DNA of 64,000 bases from Atlantibacter subterraneus (GCF_007570865.1 NZ_VLPS01000001.1:372001-436000); one strand, 5' to 3'; counted from the first letter of the stretch, positions 9,085 through 18,213 are shown. Numbers and translations are program-made. The notes: generated from the letters alone by a model not told the origin.

Positions 9085-9092
9085 GGTTTCTT

Positions 9093-10034
9093 ATGAAAAA
9101 ATTATTAGTAGCTAGTTTCTTATTTATTACACTAAACTCTTTTGGTGGGGATGATATGAATAGTGTAAGGTATTCCGCTTATTTTAAAACATTAAGCAGT
9201 AGTTGCATTTTATCAGTCAATGGATTGGATTATCTTAGCACTTTACGTGGCTCAAGGACTATTAATACAGGGATGGATATAACAGATTCTCTGGAGAATA
9301 GTGTTAATAACACCGTGGGTTTGATTTTTTTTCCCTCGGAGTCAAAAATAAAAACTGATATCTACACATGTGAAGTCAAGATCATAAGATCTGCACCAAA
9401 AGAGCCTGATGTAGTAGTAACAAATTTTAAAGTTTCTTTTAATGGTGAAAATAGTCGGCCATTTAATGATCCCGAAGGCTACAAAATTAGTGATCTCAGC
9501 GACACCACACACAACCCTATTATCAAAGGCATATCTAACAGAATAATATTTGCTGGTGACACCAAACCGGAAGACTGGTTAACCGCCACCAGAAACATAA
9601 CAGTTTCTGGTATTCCCGTTTGGCAATGGACTAAAGCACCGTCTCAGATTAATGATTTAACTTTAAGGGGTAGATTAATTGATGCTTATAAAGACTTAAT
9701 AAATGATCTTAGGATCGGTGATCTTGCTACGATCAAGAAAAAGTATGCAACAGCTCTGGATGAATATGCACTGGCAGATTTAACTGATGATACTGATCTT
9801 TTCTTTGATTCTATAGGTATAGTTAATGCTGTTGAGAAAGGAAAGATAAATCCAAATCCAAACTGGGATGAATATACCTTATTGACTTATCAGAATGGCA
9901 GGATTTTTTGTCTTGGCATTGATAGCGTTAACAGAAATTCTCCACTAGAATTCTTCAATACTAATGGAAAACGTATATTTTCGTGGAACCCGTTTTTTGC
10001 TATTATCGATAATAAGGTGGTTCTGGTTCGTTAA
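9093..10034 (+). CDS. Exported protein, candidate immunity protein for the T6SS effector
   Basis: The 313-aa product starts MKKLLVASFLFITLNSFGG, a typical Sec signal peptide without a lipobox, so it should be periplasmic. It begins 8 bases after the putative effector stop and shares its low GC. Cys appear at about residues 33, 93 and 272. The C-terminus reads SPLEFFNTNGKRIFSWNPFF-AIIDNKVVLVR, reminiscent of uncharacterised proteins near other vgrG cargo genes. A periplasmic immunity protein would imply that the effector acts on wall, membrane or other periplasmic targets. The role is inferred only from position and export. Confidence 0.6.
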   Translation: MKKLLVASFLFITLNSFGGDDMNSVRYSAYFKTLSSSCILSVNGLDYLSTLRGSRTINTGMDITDSLENSVNNTVGLIFFPSESKIKTDIYTCEVKIIRSAPKEPDVVVTNFKVSFNGENSRPFNDPEGYKISDLSDTTHNPIIKGISNRIIFAGDTKPEDWLTATRNITVSGIPVWQWTKAPSQINDLTLRGRLIDAYKDLINDLRIGDLATIKKKYATALDEYALADLTDDTDLFFDSIGIVNAVEKGKINPNPNWDEYTLLTYQNGRIFCLGIDSVNRNSPLEFFNTNGKRIFSWNPFFAIIDNKVVLVR

Positions 10035-10159
10035 GTTGCTTTAAATAGATGATACCCTTTTGATGCCTTATTTTGATATGCCGGAAACAGGGAGAGTAGT
10101 TTCTGTAGATTATCCCTGATAAATATAAATTTACTGTTGCATTGTCTCCTGGAGGAAAT

Positions 10160-10444
10160 ATGCCCGTAGCCGCAAAACTCAACGATAAGGGTACCCAGCA
10201 TGACGGGTACCATGAAACAGTAATCACTGCGGGCTCCCCAACCGTTTTTATTGATGGTCTGCCCGCCGCCCGTTTGGGTGATCCCCTGACGCCTCATGAT
10301 AAGCCAGAGCATCCGGTACATCCCCGAAAAATCGCCAGTGGTTCATCAACCGTGTTTATCGATGGGTTACCCGCAGCCAGAACAGGCGATGCTGTGGATT
10401 GTGGTGGCGTGATAATCGGTAGCGGAACGGTAAATATTGGATAG
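10160..10444 (+). CDS. PAAR-domain spike tip protein
   Basis: The 94-aa product is a complete PAAR domain: two FIDGLPAAR repeats (FIDGLPAARLGDPLTPH and FIDGLPAARTGDAVDC) and conserved His/Cys residues that bind the zinc at the tip. PAAR proteins cap the VgrG trimer and sharpen the spike. I chose the ATG at 10160 because GGAGG lies just upstream; the open frame extends to a TTG at 10142. It lies 125 bases after the putative immunity gene and probably completes the same cargo module. Confidence 0.93.
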   Translation: MPVAAKLNDKGTQHDGYHETVITAGSPTVFIDGLPAARLGDPLTPHDKPEHPVHPRKIASGSSTVFIDGLPAARTGDAVDCGGVIIGSGTVNIG

Positions 10445-10519
10445 CGGTTAGTCGGTAATTAACTGAAAAAAATGTATTTCTTTATAATTTTATTTTTCGC
10501 CATTTTATTTTGATAAACC

Positions 10520-10899
10520 CCGGAAACTTCGGCGGTAGCGTGCCTGAATAATATAAGCGTAACACTGTACAGTCATTCGCCGCAGTCCGGTTGGTGGTTT
10601 TTTTCTGTTAATTCAGTAGGTTATTCATGCCAGCAGGATCACGTTTCACACTGGAGGTGGAAGGCCTGCCACCGGATGCACTGGTCGTGGCGTCCTTTCA
10701 CTTGAAGCAGTCCCTTTCCTCGCTGTTCACCCTCGATATTTCGCTGGTCAGCCAGCAGTTTCTCAGCATTGATTTCTCTCAGGTTCTGGAAAAAACAGCC
10801 CATCTTAAAATCTGGCAGGGCGATGAGATTCAGCGCCGGGTAAACGATATCGTGACCTGGTTTGAGCAGGGGGAAAACGACGGACATCAGATGCTGTAC
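10520..10899 (+). repeat. Direct repeat copy B: vgrG leader plus first 91 codons
   Basis: Second copy of the repeat at 4576-4958, with the same leader (CTTCGGCGGTAGCGTGCCTG) and vgrG 5' end. It stops abruptly at 10899, where IS3-type sequence begins. Confidence 0.9.
10627..10899 (+). pseudogene. vgrG 5' fragment, truncated by IS-derived sequence
   Basis: The first 91 codons are nearly identical to the intact vgrG at 4686 ([47 protein letters not shown]). After codon 91 the similarity ends. The frame stays open to 11139, but only because it reads the antisense of an IS3 transposase fragment, so the open frame's C-terminus is meaningless. It is the remnant of a second vgrG cassette or of a duplication of the vgrG 5' end. 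Confidence 0.9.
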
Positions 10900-11080
10900 A
10901 ACAGATTCAGATCGATTTCACTCGACAAAGCCTCGCGGTTAAAGTCATCAACAACATTGAGCATACAAAAACGGCGGCCACAGGCCAGGGCATCATGCAT
11001 AAAATCGACAGACCAGCTCTGGTTCAGTGCTGCCGGCGTGGCCACTGGCATGGTTCCGGTCAGGGAAAGAGGAGCCGATG
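10900..11080 (-). mobile_element. IS3-family transposase (OrfB) fragment
   Basis: On the minus strand the translation reads [20 protein letters not shown] then [20 protein letters not shown], the start of the DDE integrase core of IS3-family OrfB transposases (the Asp of WSVDF is the first catalytic acid). Only this piece is present: no orfA, no rest of the core, no clear terminal inverted repeats. The limits are approximate; the join to the vgrG fragment at 10899 is sharp. Confidence 0.85.
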
Positions 11081-11139
11081 TATGGAAGTTTTCGTACCGC
11101 TGGTTGCCGCCGCAAATCATTGGCGGCAGGCAAGGCTGA

Positions 11140-11925
11140 TTACTGATAGCGGTTTACCAGGTCTTTGACCATTGCTGAATATGTTTTTTGCTTAAACTGT
11201 GATATCTGCTGTTCGATGGCTGTCTCTACGGCATCTTTTTTCCCTGGCAGTGGTGGAAGCACTTGATACTCATAATTAACCGGTGACCATGTGGCCCATT
11301 CCCCTGTTGCCACGTCCACCAGTGTAAAGCGCACCAGATAACGCAGCGATATGCTGTCGGACAGTTTTTCATCTTTATAATCTGACCAGACCATATTTTT
11401 TGTCGTAGTGTCATATCTGCCGGACTGCAATATATCTTGATATACAATAATTGCTTTCTGATGTCCTTTTGCGGCGACATAGCGCATTGCCTGCATCCAG
11501 TTCATGTTTTCTGCAACAGCAATGTCCTGACTTTCGTCTTTGTTTTTATCTTTATTACAGGTCACTGACTTTTGTCTGTCCGGAATACCGGAGAAAGTTG
11601 CGACAGTATAATACCGGCTCATTTCCTGTTGCATTACGGCTTCCGGTGCGCGACTGCCTGACTGGACAAGAATGACTGCCGAATTCTTCGGTACGCGAAG
11701 CTCATTCCCTTCGAGTGCTGCCTGGATATCTTCTTCGGAAATCGCTAGGGTGGTTTCGTTGCCAAAAATATCTTTATCCGTCAATTGCGTTGAATCATAT
11801 TTACTGGCAACGCTGCTCTCTTTTCTGATCACTCCTGTTTTCTTTGCATCAATCGGGGAGTGCGGCGCACAGCCAGCCAACAGAAATATTGTCGTACTTA
11901 AAAAAACAGCGGGTCCGGAATTCAT
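11140..11925 (-). CDS. Uncharacterised lipoprotein
   Basis: The 261-aa product starts [20 protein letters not shown], with a lipobox (LLAGC) giving a lipidated Cys at residue 19. The signal peptide is unusual in lacking Lys or Arg before the hydrophobic stretch. The mature part contains [20 protein letters not shown] and a strand region [21 protein letters not shown] do not recognise a family. It stands alone on the minus strand at the end of the T6SS cargo region, next to the IS3 fragment, and could be an orphan immunity or envelope protein left from a lost cassette. That role is speculation. Confidence 0.6.
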   Translation of the reverse strand: MNSGPAVFLSTTIFLLAGCAPHSPIDAKKTGVIRKESSVASKYDSTQLTDKDIFGNETTLAISEEDIQAALEGNELRVPKNSAVILVQSGSRAPEAVMQQEMSRYYTVATFSGIPDRQKSVTCNKDKNKDESQDIAVAENMNWMQAMRYVAAKGHQKAIIVYQDILQSGRYDTTTKNMVWSDYKDEKLSDSISLRYLVRFTLVDVATGEWATWSPVNYEYQVLPPLPGKKDAVETAIEQQISQFKQKTYSAMVKDLVNRYQ

Positions 11926-12319
11926 ACTTGCGTCCTCAGTTGCACCAGGTATTCCCTGTAATTATTAATTTGAAAGCCAGGTCTGAATTATACACCCGAA
12001 TAAAAGGCCTAAAAAGGGAATTCACGCTCATTAAATTATTCATATTGGAAATTCATTGCAATTTCACATGCAGAATAAATATATATACAGTTTCATAACT
12101 GTACACGCATACCTTGCATCCTTCGCTGGTAATGTTCTCTGGTCCGTTGTAGCGGCACGAATCACCAATGGAAGCTAGAATGTTATAAAGGAGAATGAGA
12201 TATGAATGCTGTTTTCAGCATAATAACAGGCGATATCTGGCGCAGTGATCTTTATAGACAAATTACCCTTTCCATCTATTTTTAGTTGGCTCTATTATTA
12301 ATATAATATTGCCGAGTCA
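11926..12319. other. AT-rich non-coding stretch in decayed island end
   Basis: No supported gene. A 27-codon frame at 12202-12285 (starting MNAVFSIITGDIWRS) has an AAGGAG site 9 bases upstream, but I cannot relate it to a known protein. The rest has no recognisable structure apart from low GC. Confidence 0.4.
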
Positions 12320-12870
12320 TCTCAGCGCCACAGCCTTGCAAGGAGCCAGATGTTCCACTTTACGTTTATATATGCCACCCGCGTGATGTTCCGTTCATAA
12401 TGGCTTAATTGTAGCTCCGCGGCATCCCACGACCAGAGTTAAGATGCAACCAGTGCGCTAGAGGCATTGACCAGAATCCATGCCTGCAGGCATCGGTAAA
12501 CCCATCAGACGCAGCGCCCGATTGATAGTGTTTTTCCGCGTCGGTTTCTACGGATTATGGTCGCGAGGGAATACAAGATTCAGATGTTCGAAGACTTCCT
12601 TTATTTATTGCAGGATGATAAACGCCAGCCGGGGCAGCGACACAATATGCGTCTTCGCCCTACGCCTTAAAACGTACTTTATCGATTACCTCATGGGGAG
12701 CGTCGGAAAGCGAGACCTTCGGATAGCCACCTAATGCGATACGGTATTGTTTTCAGTTGAGACACCAGAAAGGTAAACCGCCCGAATTGACAAGCAGATT
12801 CTGATCATGAGAATCGGTCAGTTTAAAGGGATTATCAGAAGGCTTGATGCTGCGGATTTTCGCGATGGAA
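12320..12870 (-). pseudogene. P4-type tyrosine integrase remnant
   Basis: Pieces of a P4-family integrase can be read on the minus strand in shifting frames. Near 12860 it opens with IRSIKPSDNPFKLTDSHD (N-terminal arm). Around 12735 comes YRIALGGYPKVSLSDA. From about 12660 down come HIVSLPRLAFIIL, LNLVFPRDHNP, NTINRALRLMG, and near the end AELQLSHYERNITRVAYIYK, matching the C-terminal catalytic part. Most of the middle catalytic domain is deleted and there are several frameshifts, so it is dead. It lies directly beside the 3' end of tRNA-Asn, where P4-type elements integrate, and marks the edge of the T6SS island. Ends are approximate. Confidence 0.8.
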
Positions 12871-13039
12871 AGGGACGTGTGGTGATCACTCCATTATCGA
12901 AATGGAATGACTCCAAATCATACCACCGCATTTTTCCGATGCAGAGAGATAAACAGATATGCATCGAGAAGGATTTCTATGCTAACTCTCTGAATCAAAA
13001 TACTATTGAGACATGCTGAGACGCATAAAAACAAGAATT

Positions 13040-13115
13040 TGGCTCCTCTGACTGGACTCGAACCAGTGACATACGGATTAACAGTCCGCCGTTCTACCGA
13101 CTGAACTACAGAGGA
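13040..13115 (-). tRNA. tRNA-Asn (GTT), copy 1
   Basis: Read on the minus strand, TCCTCTGTAGTTCAGTCGGT starts a complete 76-base cloverleaf with anticodon loop CTGTTAA (anticodon GTT), T-arm GGTTCGAGTCC and encoded CCA. It has the same sequence as the tRNA at 22459-22534. Its 3' end faces the decayed integrase and the T6SS island. Confidence 0.97.
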
Positions 13116-13345
13116 ATCGTGTGAACGGGGCGCATGTTAACGGGGGGCGATCCGCTTGTCAAAGCCTGTTTTGCATAAAACTTTTTGATTGCTGAATTAT
13201 CCGTCAGCTCGGCAGTTCTAATGCCGGGTTTTTGCGCAATCATGATGAATATCAGACAACTGACTACTACGATCATAAAATGGCAGGTGTTTTAAGCGTA
13301 AATTCCCGGCACCCTAAGCAAACGAGAGCCAACGAGCGACCAACC

Positions 13346-13918
13346 ATGCGATTTACCGATTACCTGTGGGTTAAACCACTCGCCAAACTGCCCATTACGT
13401 TATCCCCCTTAACCAGCTTGCAGAAAAAACATTTCGGGCAGGTGCTCAATCCCGTGCGTTGGTGGGGGCGACTACCGTTTCTGTTCTGGCTGGTGGCGCT
13501 GTTTGTCGGCTTTCTGGAGCGAAAAAAATCTGCATTGCCGCCTTCGTTGCGCGCGCTGGTGATGACCCGGGTATCTCAGGTATGCGAGTGCGCGTTTTGT
13601 GTGGATGCGAACAGTCTACGACTCGCGCAGCGCTCGGGCTCAATGGAAAAAGTGATGGCGGTTGCCGCCTGGCAGGATTCCAGCCTTTTTGATGACGCTG
13701 AGCGCGCGGCGCTGGCCTATGCTGAAGGGATGAGTGCCACACCGCCGCAGTTAAGTGAAGATGTAAAAGAACAACTCAAGCGCCATTATAGCGAACAGGC
13801 TATTACTGAATTGACGGCGCTGGTCGCGTTTCAAAATCTTTCGGCACGTTTTAACACGGCGCTGGATATTCCTTCCCAAGGGCTTTGCTCCACCGGTCAG
13901 GATAAAAACCATGTTTGA
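13346..13918 (+). CDS. ynjA: YnjA, carboxymuconolactone decarboxylase/AhpD-fold protein
   Basis: From the ATG at 13346 the product is 190 aa (MRFTDYLWVKPLAKLPITLS). The frame is open 38 codons further upstream, but that part looks non-coding. It carries the AhpD-like CxxC (CECAFCVDANSLRL) in an all-helical carboxymuconolactone decarboxylase-type domain, as in E. coli YnjA; a peroxidase-like or thiol function is assumed from the fold, not shown. It overlaps ynjF by 8 bases, so the two are probably coupled. In E. coli ynjA instead lies ahead of ynjB. Confidence 0.85.
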   Translation: MRFTDYLWVKPLAKLPITLSPLTSLQKKHFGQVLNPVRWWGRLPFLFWLVALFVGFLERKKSALPPSLRALVMTRVSQVCECAFCVDANSLRLAQRSGSMEKVMAVAAWQDSSLFDDAERAALAYAEGMSATPPQLSEDVKEQLKRHYSEQAITELTALVAFQNLSARFNTALDIPSQGLCSTGQDKNHV

Positions 13919-14549
13919 CCGCCATTTGCATCCACGCGTCAAGCCGCTGCTCCAGCAGCTTGCCGCGAAAATCGACCGCCCGGGCATTTCGCCGGACGGC
14001 ATCACCTTGTTTGGTTTTGCCGTTGGTGTACTGGCATTGCCGTTTCTGGCGTTACAGTGGTATGGCGCGGCGCTGGTCGCCATATTGATGAACCGGCTAT
14101 GTGACGGTCTGGATGGTGCGCTGGCACGGCGGCGGGGATTATCGGATGCGGGTGGGTTTCTGGATATCGCGCTGGATTTTCTGTTTTACGCGCTGGTGCC
14201 GTTTGGCTTCGCTCTCGCCAGCCCGCTGGAGAATGGCCTGGCTGCGGCATGGCTGCTGTTTGCATTTATCGGCACCGGCAGTAGCTTTCTTGCATTTGCC
14301 GCCGTAGCGGATAAATACGCGCTATCAAATCCCGGTTATCCCCATAAGTCGTTTTATTACTTAGGCGGCTTAACCGAAGGGAGCGAAACTATTGCCGCAT
14401 TTGTGCTCTGTTGCCTGTTTCCTCAAGTCTTTTTCTGGATCGCGATAGTGTTTGGCACGCTGTGCTGGTTCACCACGCTGAGCCGGGTCTGGGGAGGATA
14501 TCAGACATTAAAAGAGGCGGAACAACAGGCAAAAACGCCGCAGTCGTAA
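13911..14549 (+). CDS. ynjF: YnjF, CDP-alcohol phosphatidyltransferase family membrane protein
   Basis: The 212-aa product has the CDP-alcohol phosphotransferase motif D-G-x2-A-R-x8-G-x3-D-x3-D: CDGLDGALARRRGLSDAGGF followed by LDIALDF. Several hydrophobic helices follow. Such enzymes transfer a phospho-alcohol from CDP-linked donors in phospholipid synthesis; the substrate of YnjF is unknown. It overlaps ynjA and converges on ynjE (18 bases between stops). Confidence 0.88.
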   Translation: MFDRHLHPRVKPLLQQLAAKIDRPGISPDGITLFGFAVGVLALPFLALQWYGAALVAILMNRLCDGLDGALARRRGLSDAGGFLDIALDFLFYALVPFGFALASPLENGLAAAWLLFAFIGTGSSFLAFAAVADKYALSNPGYPHKSFYYLGGLTEGSETIAAFVLCCLFPQVFFWIAIVFGTLCWFTTLSRVWGGYQTLKEAEQQAKTPQS

Positions 14550-14567
14550 CCACGGCGTGAGTGAGGA

Positions 14568-15872
14568 TTACAGCCAGCTGCTTCCGGGTTGACGATCGCC
14601 CGTGACGACCGGGTTTTTCGGATCGCTACTCCACTCATACCAGCCGCCGTCGTATACGCTGACATTTTTCCAGCCCATCGCCCGGGCGTACATAAATGCC
14701 TCTGAAGCGCGCCACCCGGTACCGCAGTAGAATGATACCTGCTGATCCGGCGTGATATGCCAGTCTTTCCACAGCGCCGTCAGATCGGCTTCGCTACGCA
14801 TGGTCCCATCGGGATTATGATAATCATCCATATGGGTCGCATCGCTTCCCGCATGTCCCCAGCGCGCCCCGGCAATATCGCCTTTTGGCTTGATGTAGCT
14901 GTAGCCGCTGGTCTCGCCAATAAATTCCGGCCAGGAACGAACGCTGACCAAAGATGCGTCTTTACGATGCAACAGGCCGCGCGCCTGTTCCATATTCAGC
15001 ACCAGTTGCGGCTGACCAGGAATAGCTGCGCCAAATTCTTTCACTGGCTTCACTTTCGGCACCAGACCACGTTCAACCGGTAACCCGGCTTTCTCCCACG
15101 TTTGCCAACCGCCGTCCAGCAGGCGCACGTCTTTCACGCCAATATACAGCATGATGTTAGCGGCGCGTGCTGCAGCATAGACATCGCGACCGTACAGGAT
15201 CACGGTGGTGTCGTGACGTATTCCCTGCTTTAGAAGCAATGCTTTGAGTTTGTCGTCGGAAACTTTATTCCACAGCGGCTCGCTTTCGATTTCATCAGTA
15301 TTGATGTAGCCCGCGCCGGGAATGTGTCCGAGTAGATACTGCTTCGGCATTCCCCAGGCCACTTCAATAACCTTCCAGTCGCCCGCAGGCTTTGCGGCTA
15401 CCGGTTTTCCCTGCTGTAAGTTATGGATCCATTCCGGGTAAACCAACTGCTCGAAATGCGCCAGACGTTGTAAACGATCCTGTTGGGCGAGGGCGTCGCT
15501 CAGCACGCGGATATTTTCATATCCTAACCCGGCAAGACGCGCCTGTACGGCGTCAGTTTCTTGCTCGCTGCCGTATAGCGCAATCAATGTCTCTTTCGAA
15601 AGTTTATGCCGTTCTGTCCATGCGGCGAGTTGCGGGTTGTCCATTTGGCTCAGCCAGCCAGCAGCCAGATTTAATGCGCTGGCTTCATGTCCGCCCACGC
15701 CATCGGCCTGCTGCGGCCAGCCGTTATAGAAGGCACTCAAACGCGTATCAAGAATAACTCCCTGTTGGGCCTGCGCATCGGCAAGTGAGAGAGGCGTGGC
15801 GGGAGCTGAATATCCCATAGTGACATAACCAGAAAGTAAAGCAGCGACGATTAAACGAGATGAAAACTTCAT
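14568..15872 (-). CDS. ynjE: YnjE, exported three-domain rhodanese (thiosulfate sulfurtransferase)
   Basis: The 434-aa product has a signal peptide (SRLIVAALLSGYVTMGYSA) and three rhodanese-like domains; the last has the active-site loop YCGTGWRASEAFMYARAMGW with the persulfide Cys. The middle domain has VILYGRDVYAA instead of a Cys loop, as expected for a structural domain. It ends a minus-strand group with ynjB, ynjC and ynjD but lies 87 bases after ynjD. Confidence 0.93.
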   Translation of the reverse strand: MKFSSRLIVAALLSGYVTMGYSAPATPLSLADAQAQQGVILDTRLSAFYNGWPQQADGVGGHEASALNLAAGWLSQMDNPQLAAWTERHKLSKETLIALYGSEQETDAVQARLAGLGYENIRVLSDALAQQDRLQRLAHFEQLVYPEWIHNLQQGKPVAAKPAGDWKVIEVAWGMPKQYLLGHIPGAGYINTDEIESEPLWNKVSDDKLKALLLKQGIRHDTTVILYGRDVYAAARAANIMLYIGVKDVRLLDGGWQTWEKAGLPVERGLVPKVKPVKEFGAAIPGQPQLVLNMEQARGLLHRKDASLVSVRSWPEFIGETSGYSYIKPKGDIAGARWGHAGSDATHMDDYHNPDGTMRSEADLTALWKDWHITPDQQVSFYCGTGWRASEAFMYARAMGWKNVSVYDGGWYEWSSDPKNPVVTGDRQPGSSWL

Positions 15873-15959
15873 ACTCGATTTCTCCGGGAAGATTTTAAGA
15901 GGCGTTATTTTGCCGGGTTGAAGTAAAGGAATCGTTGCGTTAACGCAGGATTGCCCGGA

Positions 15960-16601
15960 TTAGTCACTGTCAAAGAGTGTGGGTAGCTGGATTAAGCGAC
16001 GCGTATCCGGGCAATCCATCAGGTCGTGAGTCACTAACACCACAGGCACGGGGCGGGCCGCCACCTGCTGCCAGACAAAAGTACGAAACGCCGCGCGTAA
16101 GTCGGGGTCAAGCCGCGAGAAAGGTTCGTCCAACAGTAGCGCGTCGGGTTGAGCTAACAGCGCCCGTAACACACTGACCCTGGCGCGTTGGCCCCCGGAA
16201 AGCGTGACCGGGTCGCGGTGGTAAAATCCGGCTAATTGTGCACTGACCAATGCGGCGAGCGCCTGCGCTTTGCGCTCCCCGCGCGTCACGCCAGCGGGAA
16301 TTGCCAGCTCCAGATTTTGGCCAACCGAAAAATGCGGGAACAGCAGATCGTCCTGAAAAATCAGGCCGATGCGCCGCGCTTCGGTAGGCAAGGTATCGCA
16401 GCGGCGCTGATTGAGCCAAATTTCACCGGTGGCGGTTAAACCTTGCGGCAAACATCCTGCCAGCCAGTGCAAAAGTGACGATTTACCGCAACCCGATGGG
16501 CCCATCAACGTCAAGATTTTGCCTGGCGTCACCTGAAAATCAAGATGTGCAAATAACTTGGAGTTCGGCGTTGCGATGGTGCACTGTTTTACCTGCAGCA
16601 T
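15960..16601 (-). CDS. ynjD: YnjD, ABC transporter ATP-binding protein
   Basis: The 213-aa product has Walker A (GPSGCGKSS), signature LSGGQRARVSVLRALL and Walker B LLLDEPF followed by the H-loop VTHD. It powers import through YnjC of a substrate bound by YnjB; the substrate is not known with certainty. The ATG follows the ynjC stop directly (TAATATG), so the three are co-expressed. Confidence 0.92.
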   Translation of the reverse strand: MLQVKQCTIATPNSKLFAHLDFQVTPGKILTLMGPSGCGKSSLLHWLAGCLPQGLTATGEIWLNQRRCDTLPTEARRIGLIFQDDLLFPHFSVGQNLELAIPAGVTRGERKAQALAALVSAQLAGFYHRDPVTLSGGQRARVSVLRALLAQPDALLLDEPFSRLDPDLRAAFRTFVWQQVAARPVPVVLVTHDLMDCPDTRRLIQLPTLFDSD

Positions 16602-16602
16602 A

Positions 16603-18213
16603 TTAGCGAAGCCCCTGATGACGAATCGCGCTCAGCCACCCCAGCAGCGCGGCGATAAAAAATGCCCCTGCAGGCAGCAGCAGTTGCAACAGCGACTGGA
16701 TCGCCAGGGCCTGCGGATCGCCGCCGCTGCTTAATGCGACCGCCTCGGTGGTCACGGTACTCCAGCGGCCAGCGCCGTTAAATAACGTGGGCAGGTACTG
16801 CGCAATGCTGACCGAAAACCCGACTGCTACTGCCGACAGGATGGCGCGCATCAACAGCGGCCATTTTACTCGCCAGAATACCTGTAGCTGCGACCAGCCG
16901 AACGTTCGCGCCGTGATAATCAACCGTGGATCGAGGTGTTGCCAGGCGGGCATCAGAATAAGCATCATATACGGGATCACCCACAGTAAGTGGCTCCAGA
17001 CTACTCCCCAGAAACTGCCGTCCCAGCCGAGCCATAACAGTATTGGGTACTGCGCCATGACCAGTGGCAGGGCGGGTAAACAGAGCGGTAACCAGAACAG
17101 AGATTGCCAGCGGCAGCCAAATGTTTCCAGCCATAGCAAAACGACGACCAGTCCTACCAGGCTGCTTGCCAGCGCCAGCCAGCCGGCATTTAACAGCGGC
17201 AGCAACGACGCACTGCGCCAGGCTTCAGTCGATAATCCAGCGGGCAAGAGTGCCGGTGCAAACCAGCCTTGCGCCAGCGACCACGCCAACAGAATTAACA
17301 CCGACATAAAACCGAGTAATGGCAACAGCCCGCCCATAGCGATACCCATGCCTTGTCCCGATACGGCGCGGCGCTGGCCGTTACGTGGGTAGAATTGTCT
17401 ACAGGCGATCCGCCACAGGCCAAAACCTGCCGCTGCAAGGCCCGCTAACAGCACCATCAGCAACACTGACGCCGCTTCGCCTTTTTGCTGAAGCGCCGGG
17501 TCGCTGTCATTTAGCCACGACCAGGCCAACGCCGCGAATGTCGGGGGATTGCCGGGGCCAATAATTAACGCTACATCCACTACGGAAAGGCTGTAGGCCA
17601 ACGCTGCCAGCAGCGCGCTGCCTAGCCGGGGAACCAGCCAGGGGATCACGATAAACATCCGGCTTTGCAGTGGACCATAGCCCAGTGTCGCGGCAATGTT
17701 TAACCGCGGAGTGAGTTCGCTTTCACTTAATCGTGCATGGCACACCCAGAGTAAAAACCAGCTTTCTTTCACCGCCAGTACCAAACCCAACCCAATACCC
17801 CAACGATCGATAAAAACTGTGGGCCCGTCGAAAATGCTGATATTGATGATAAGGCGGCTCAGCCACCCTGACGGAGCAAACAGCAATAAACACCCGCTGG
17901 CAAAGGCGACATGTGGCAGAGCCAGCAGTACCGGCAACCGCTGCTGAAGCCATTTCCAGGGCGCAAATGGCCATAAGGTCACCACCAGCAGCAGGCAAAT
18001 AAACAGCGCAAGAAGCGTGCTGATAAGCGTTGAGATAAGCGTCGCCAACAGTGCGGCGGGCAGCTGATTGTCAGTGAATAATGCGTTCCAGGGCGCGGCG
18101 GGCAGGCCGTTCCACAGCAATCTACCGACGCCTGGCAGCAGCGGTAGATAAACGCTGCCCATAGCCAGGCAGGCTATTACTACCGTAAACCTGCGCGTCC
18201 AGCCCTGGTGCAT
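16603..18213 (-). CDS. ynjC: YnjC, ABC transporter permease
   Basis: This 536-aa product has some twelve hydrophobic helices and two binding-protein-dependent permease modules (one EAA-like loop near SESELTPRLNIAATLGYGPL, a second near LDPRLIITARTFGWSQLQVF). I take the ATG at 18213, which overlaps the ynjB stop as TAATG; the frame is open to an ATG at 18240 inside ynjB. It is a fused permease for the YnjBCD system. Confidence 0.9.
   Translation of the reverse strand: MHQGWTRRFTVVIACLAMGSVYLPLLPGVGRLLWNGLPAAPWNALFTDNQLPAALLATLISTLISTLLALFICLLLVVTLWPFAPWKWLQQRLPVLLALPHVAFASGCLLLFAPSGWLSRLIINISIFDGPTVFIDRWGIGLGLVLAVKESWFLLWVCHARLSESELTPRLNIAATLGYGPLQSRMFIVIPWLVPRLGSALLAALAYSLSVVDVALIIGPGNPPTFAALAWSWLNDSDPALQQKGEAASVLLMVLLAGLAAAGFGLWRIACRQFYPRNGQRRAVSGQGMGIAMGGLLPLLGFMSVLILLAWSLAQGWFAPALLPAGLSTEAWRSASLLPLLNAGWLALASSLVGLVVVLLWLETFGCRWQSLFWLPLCLPALPLVMAQYPILLWLGWDGSFWGVVWSHLLWVIPYMMLILMPAWQHLDPRLIITARTFGWSQLQVFWRVKWPLLMRAILSAVAVGFSVSIAQYLPTLFNGAGRWSTVTTEAVALSSGGDPQALAIQSLLQLLLPAGAFFIAALLGWLSAIRHQGLR

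Noticed and set aside
10900..11139. C-terminal half of the 170-aa frame starting with the vgrG fragment
   Set aside because: The sequence is IS3 transposase read on the wrong strand, so it is not a VgrG-effector fusion.
12807..13019. 70-aa plus-strand open frame next to tRNA-Asn
   Set aside because: It is antisense to the N-terminal remnant of the P4-type integrase.
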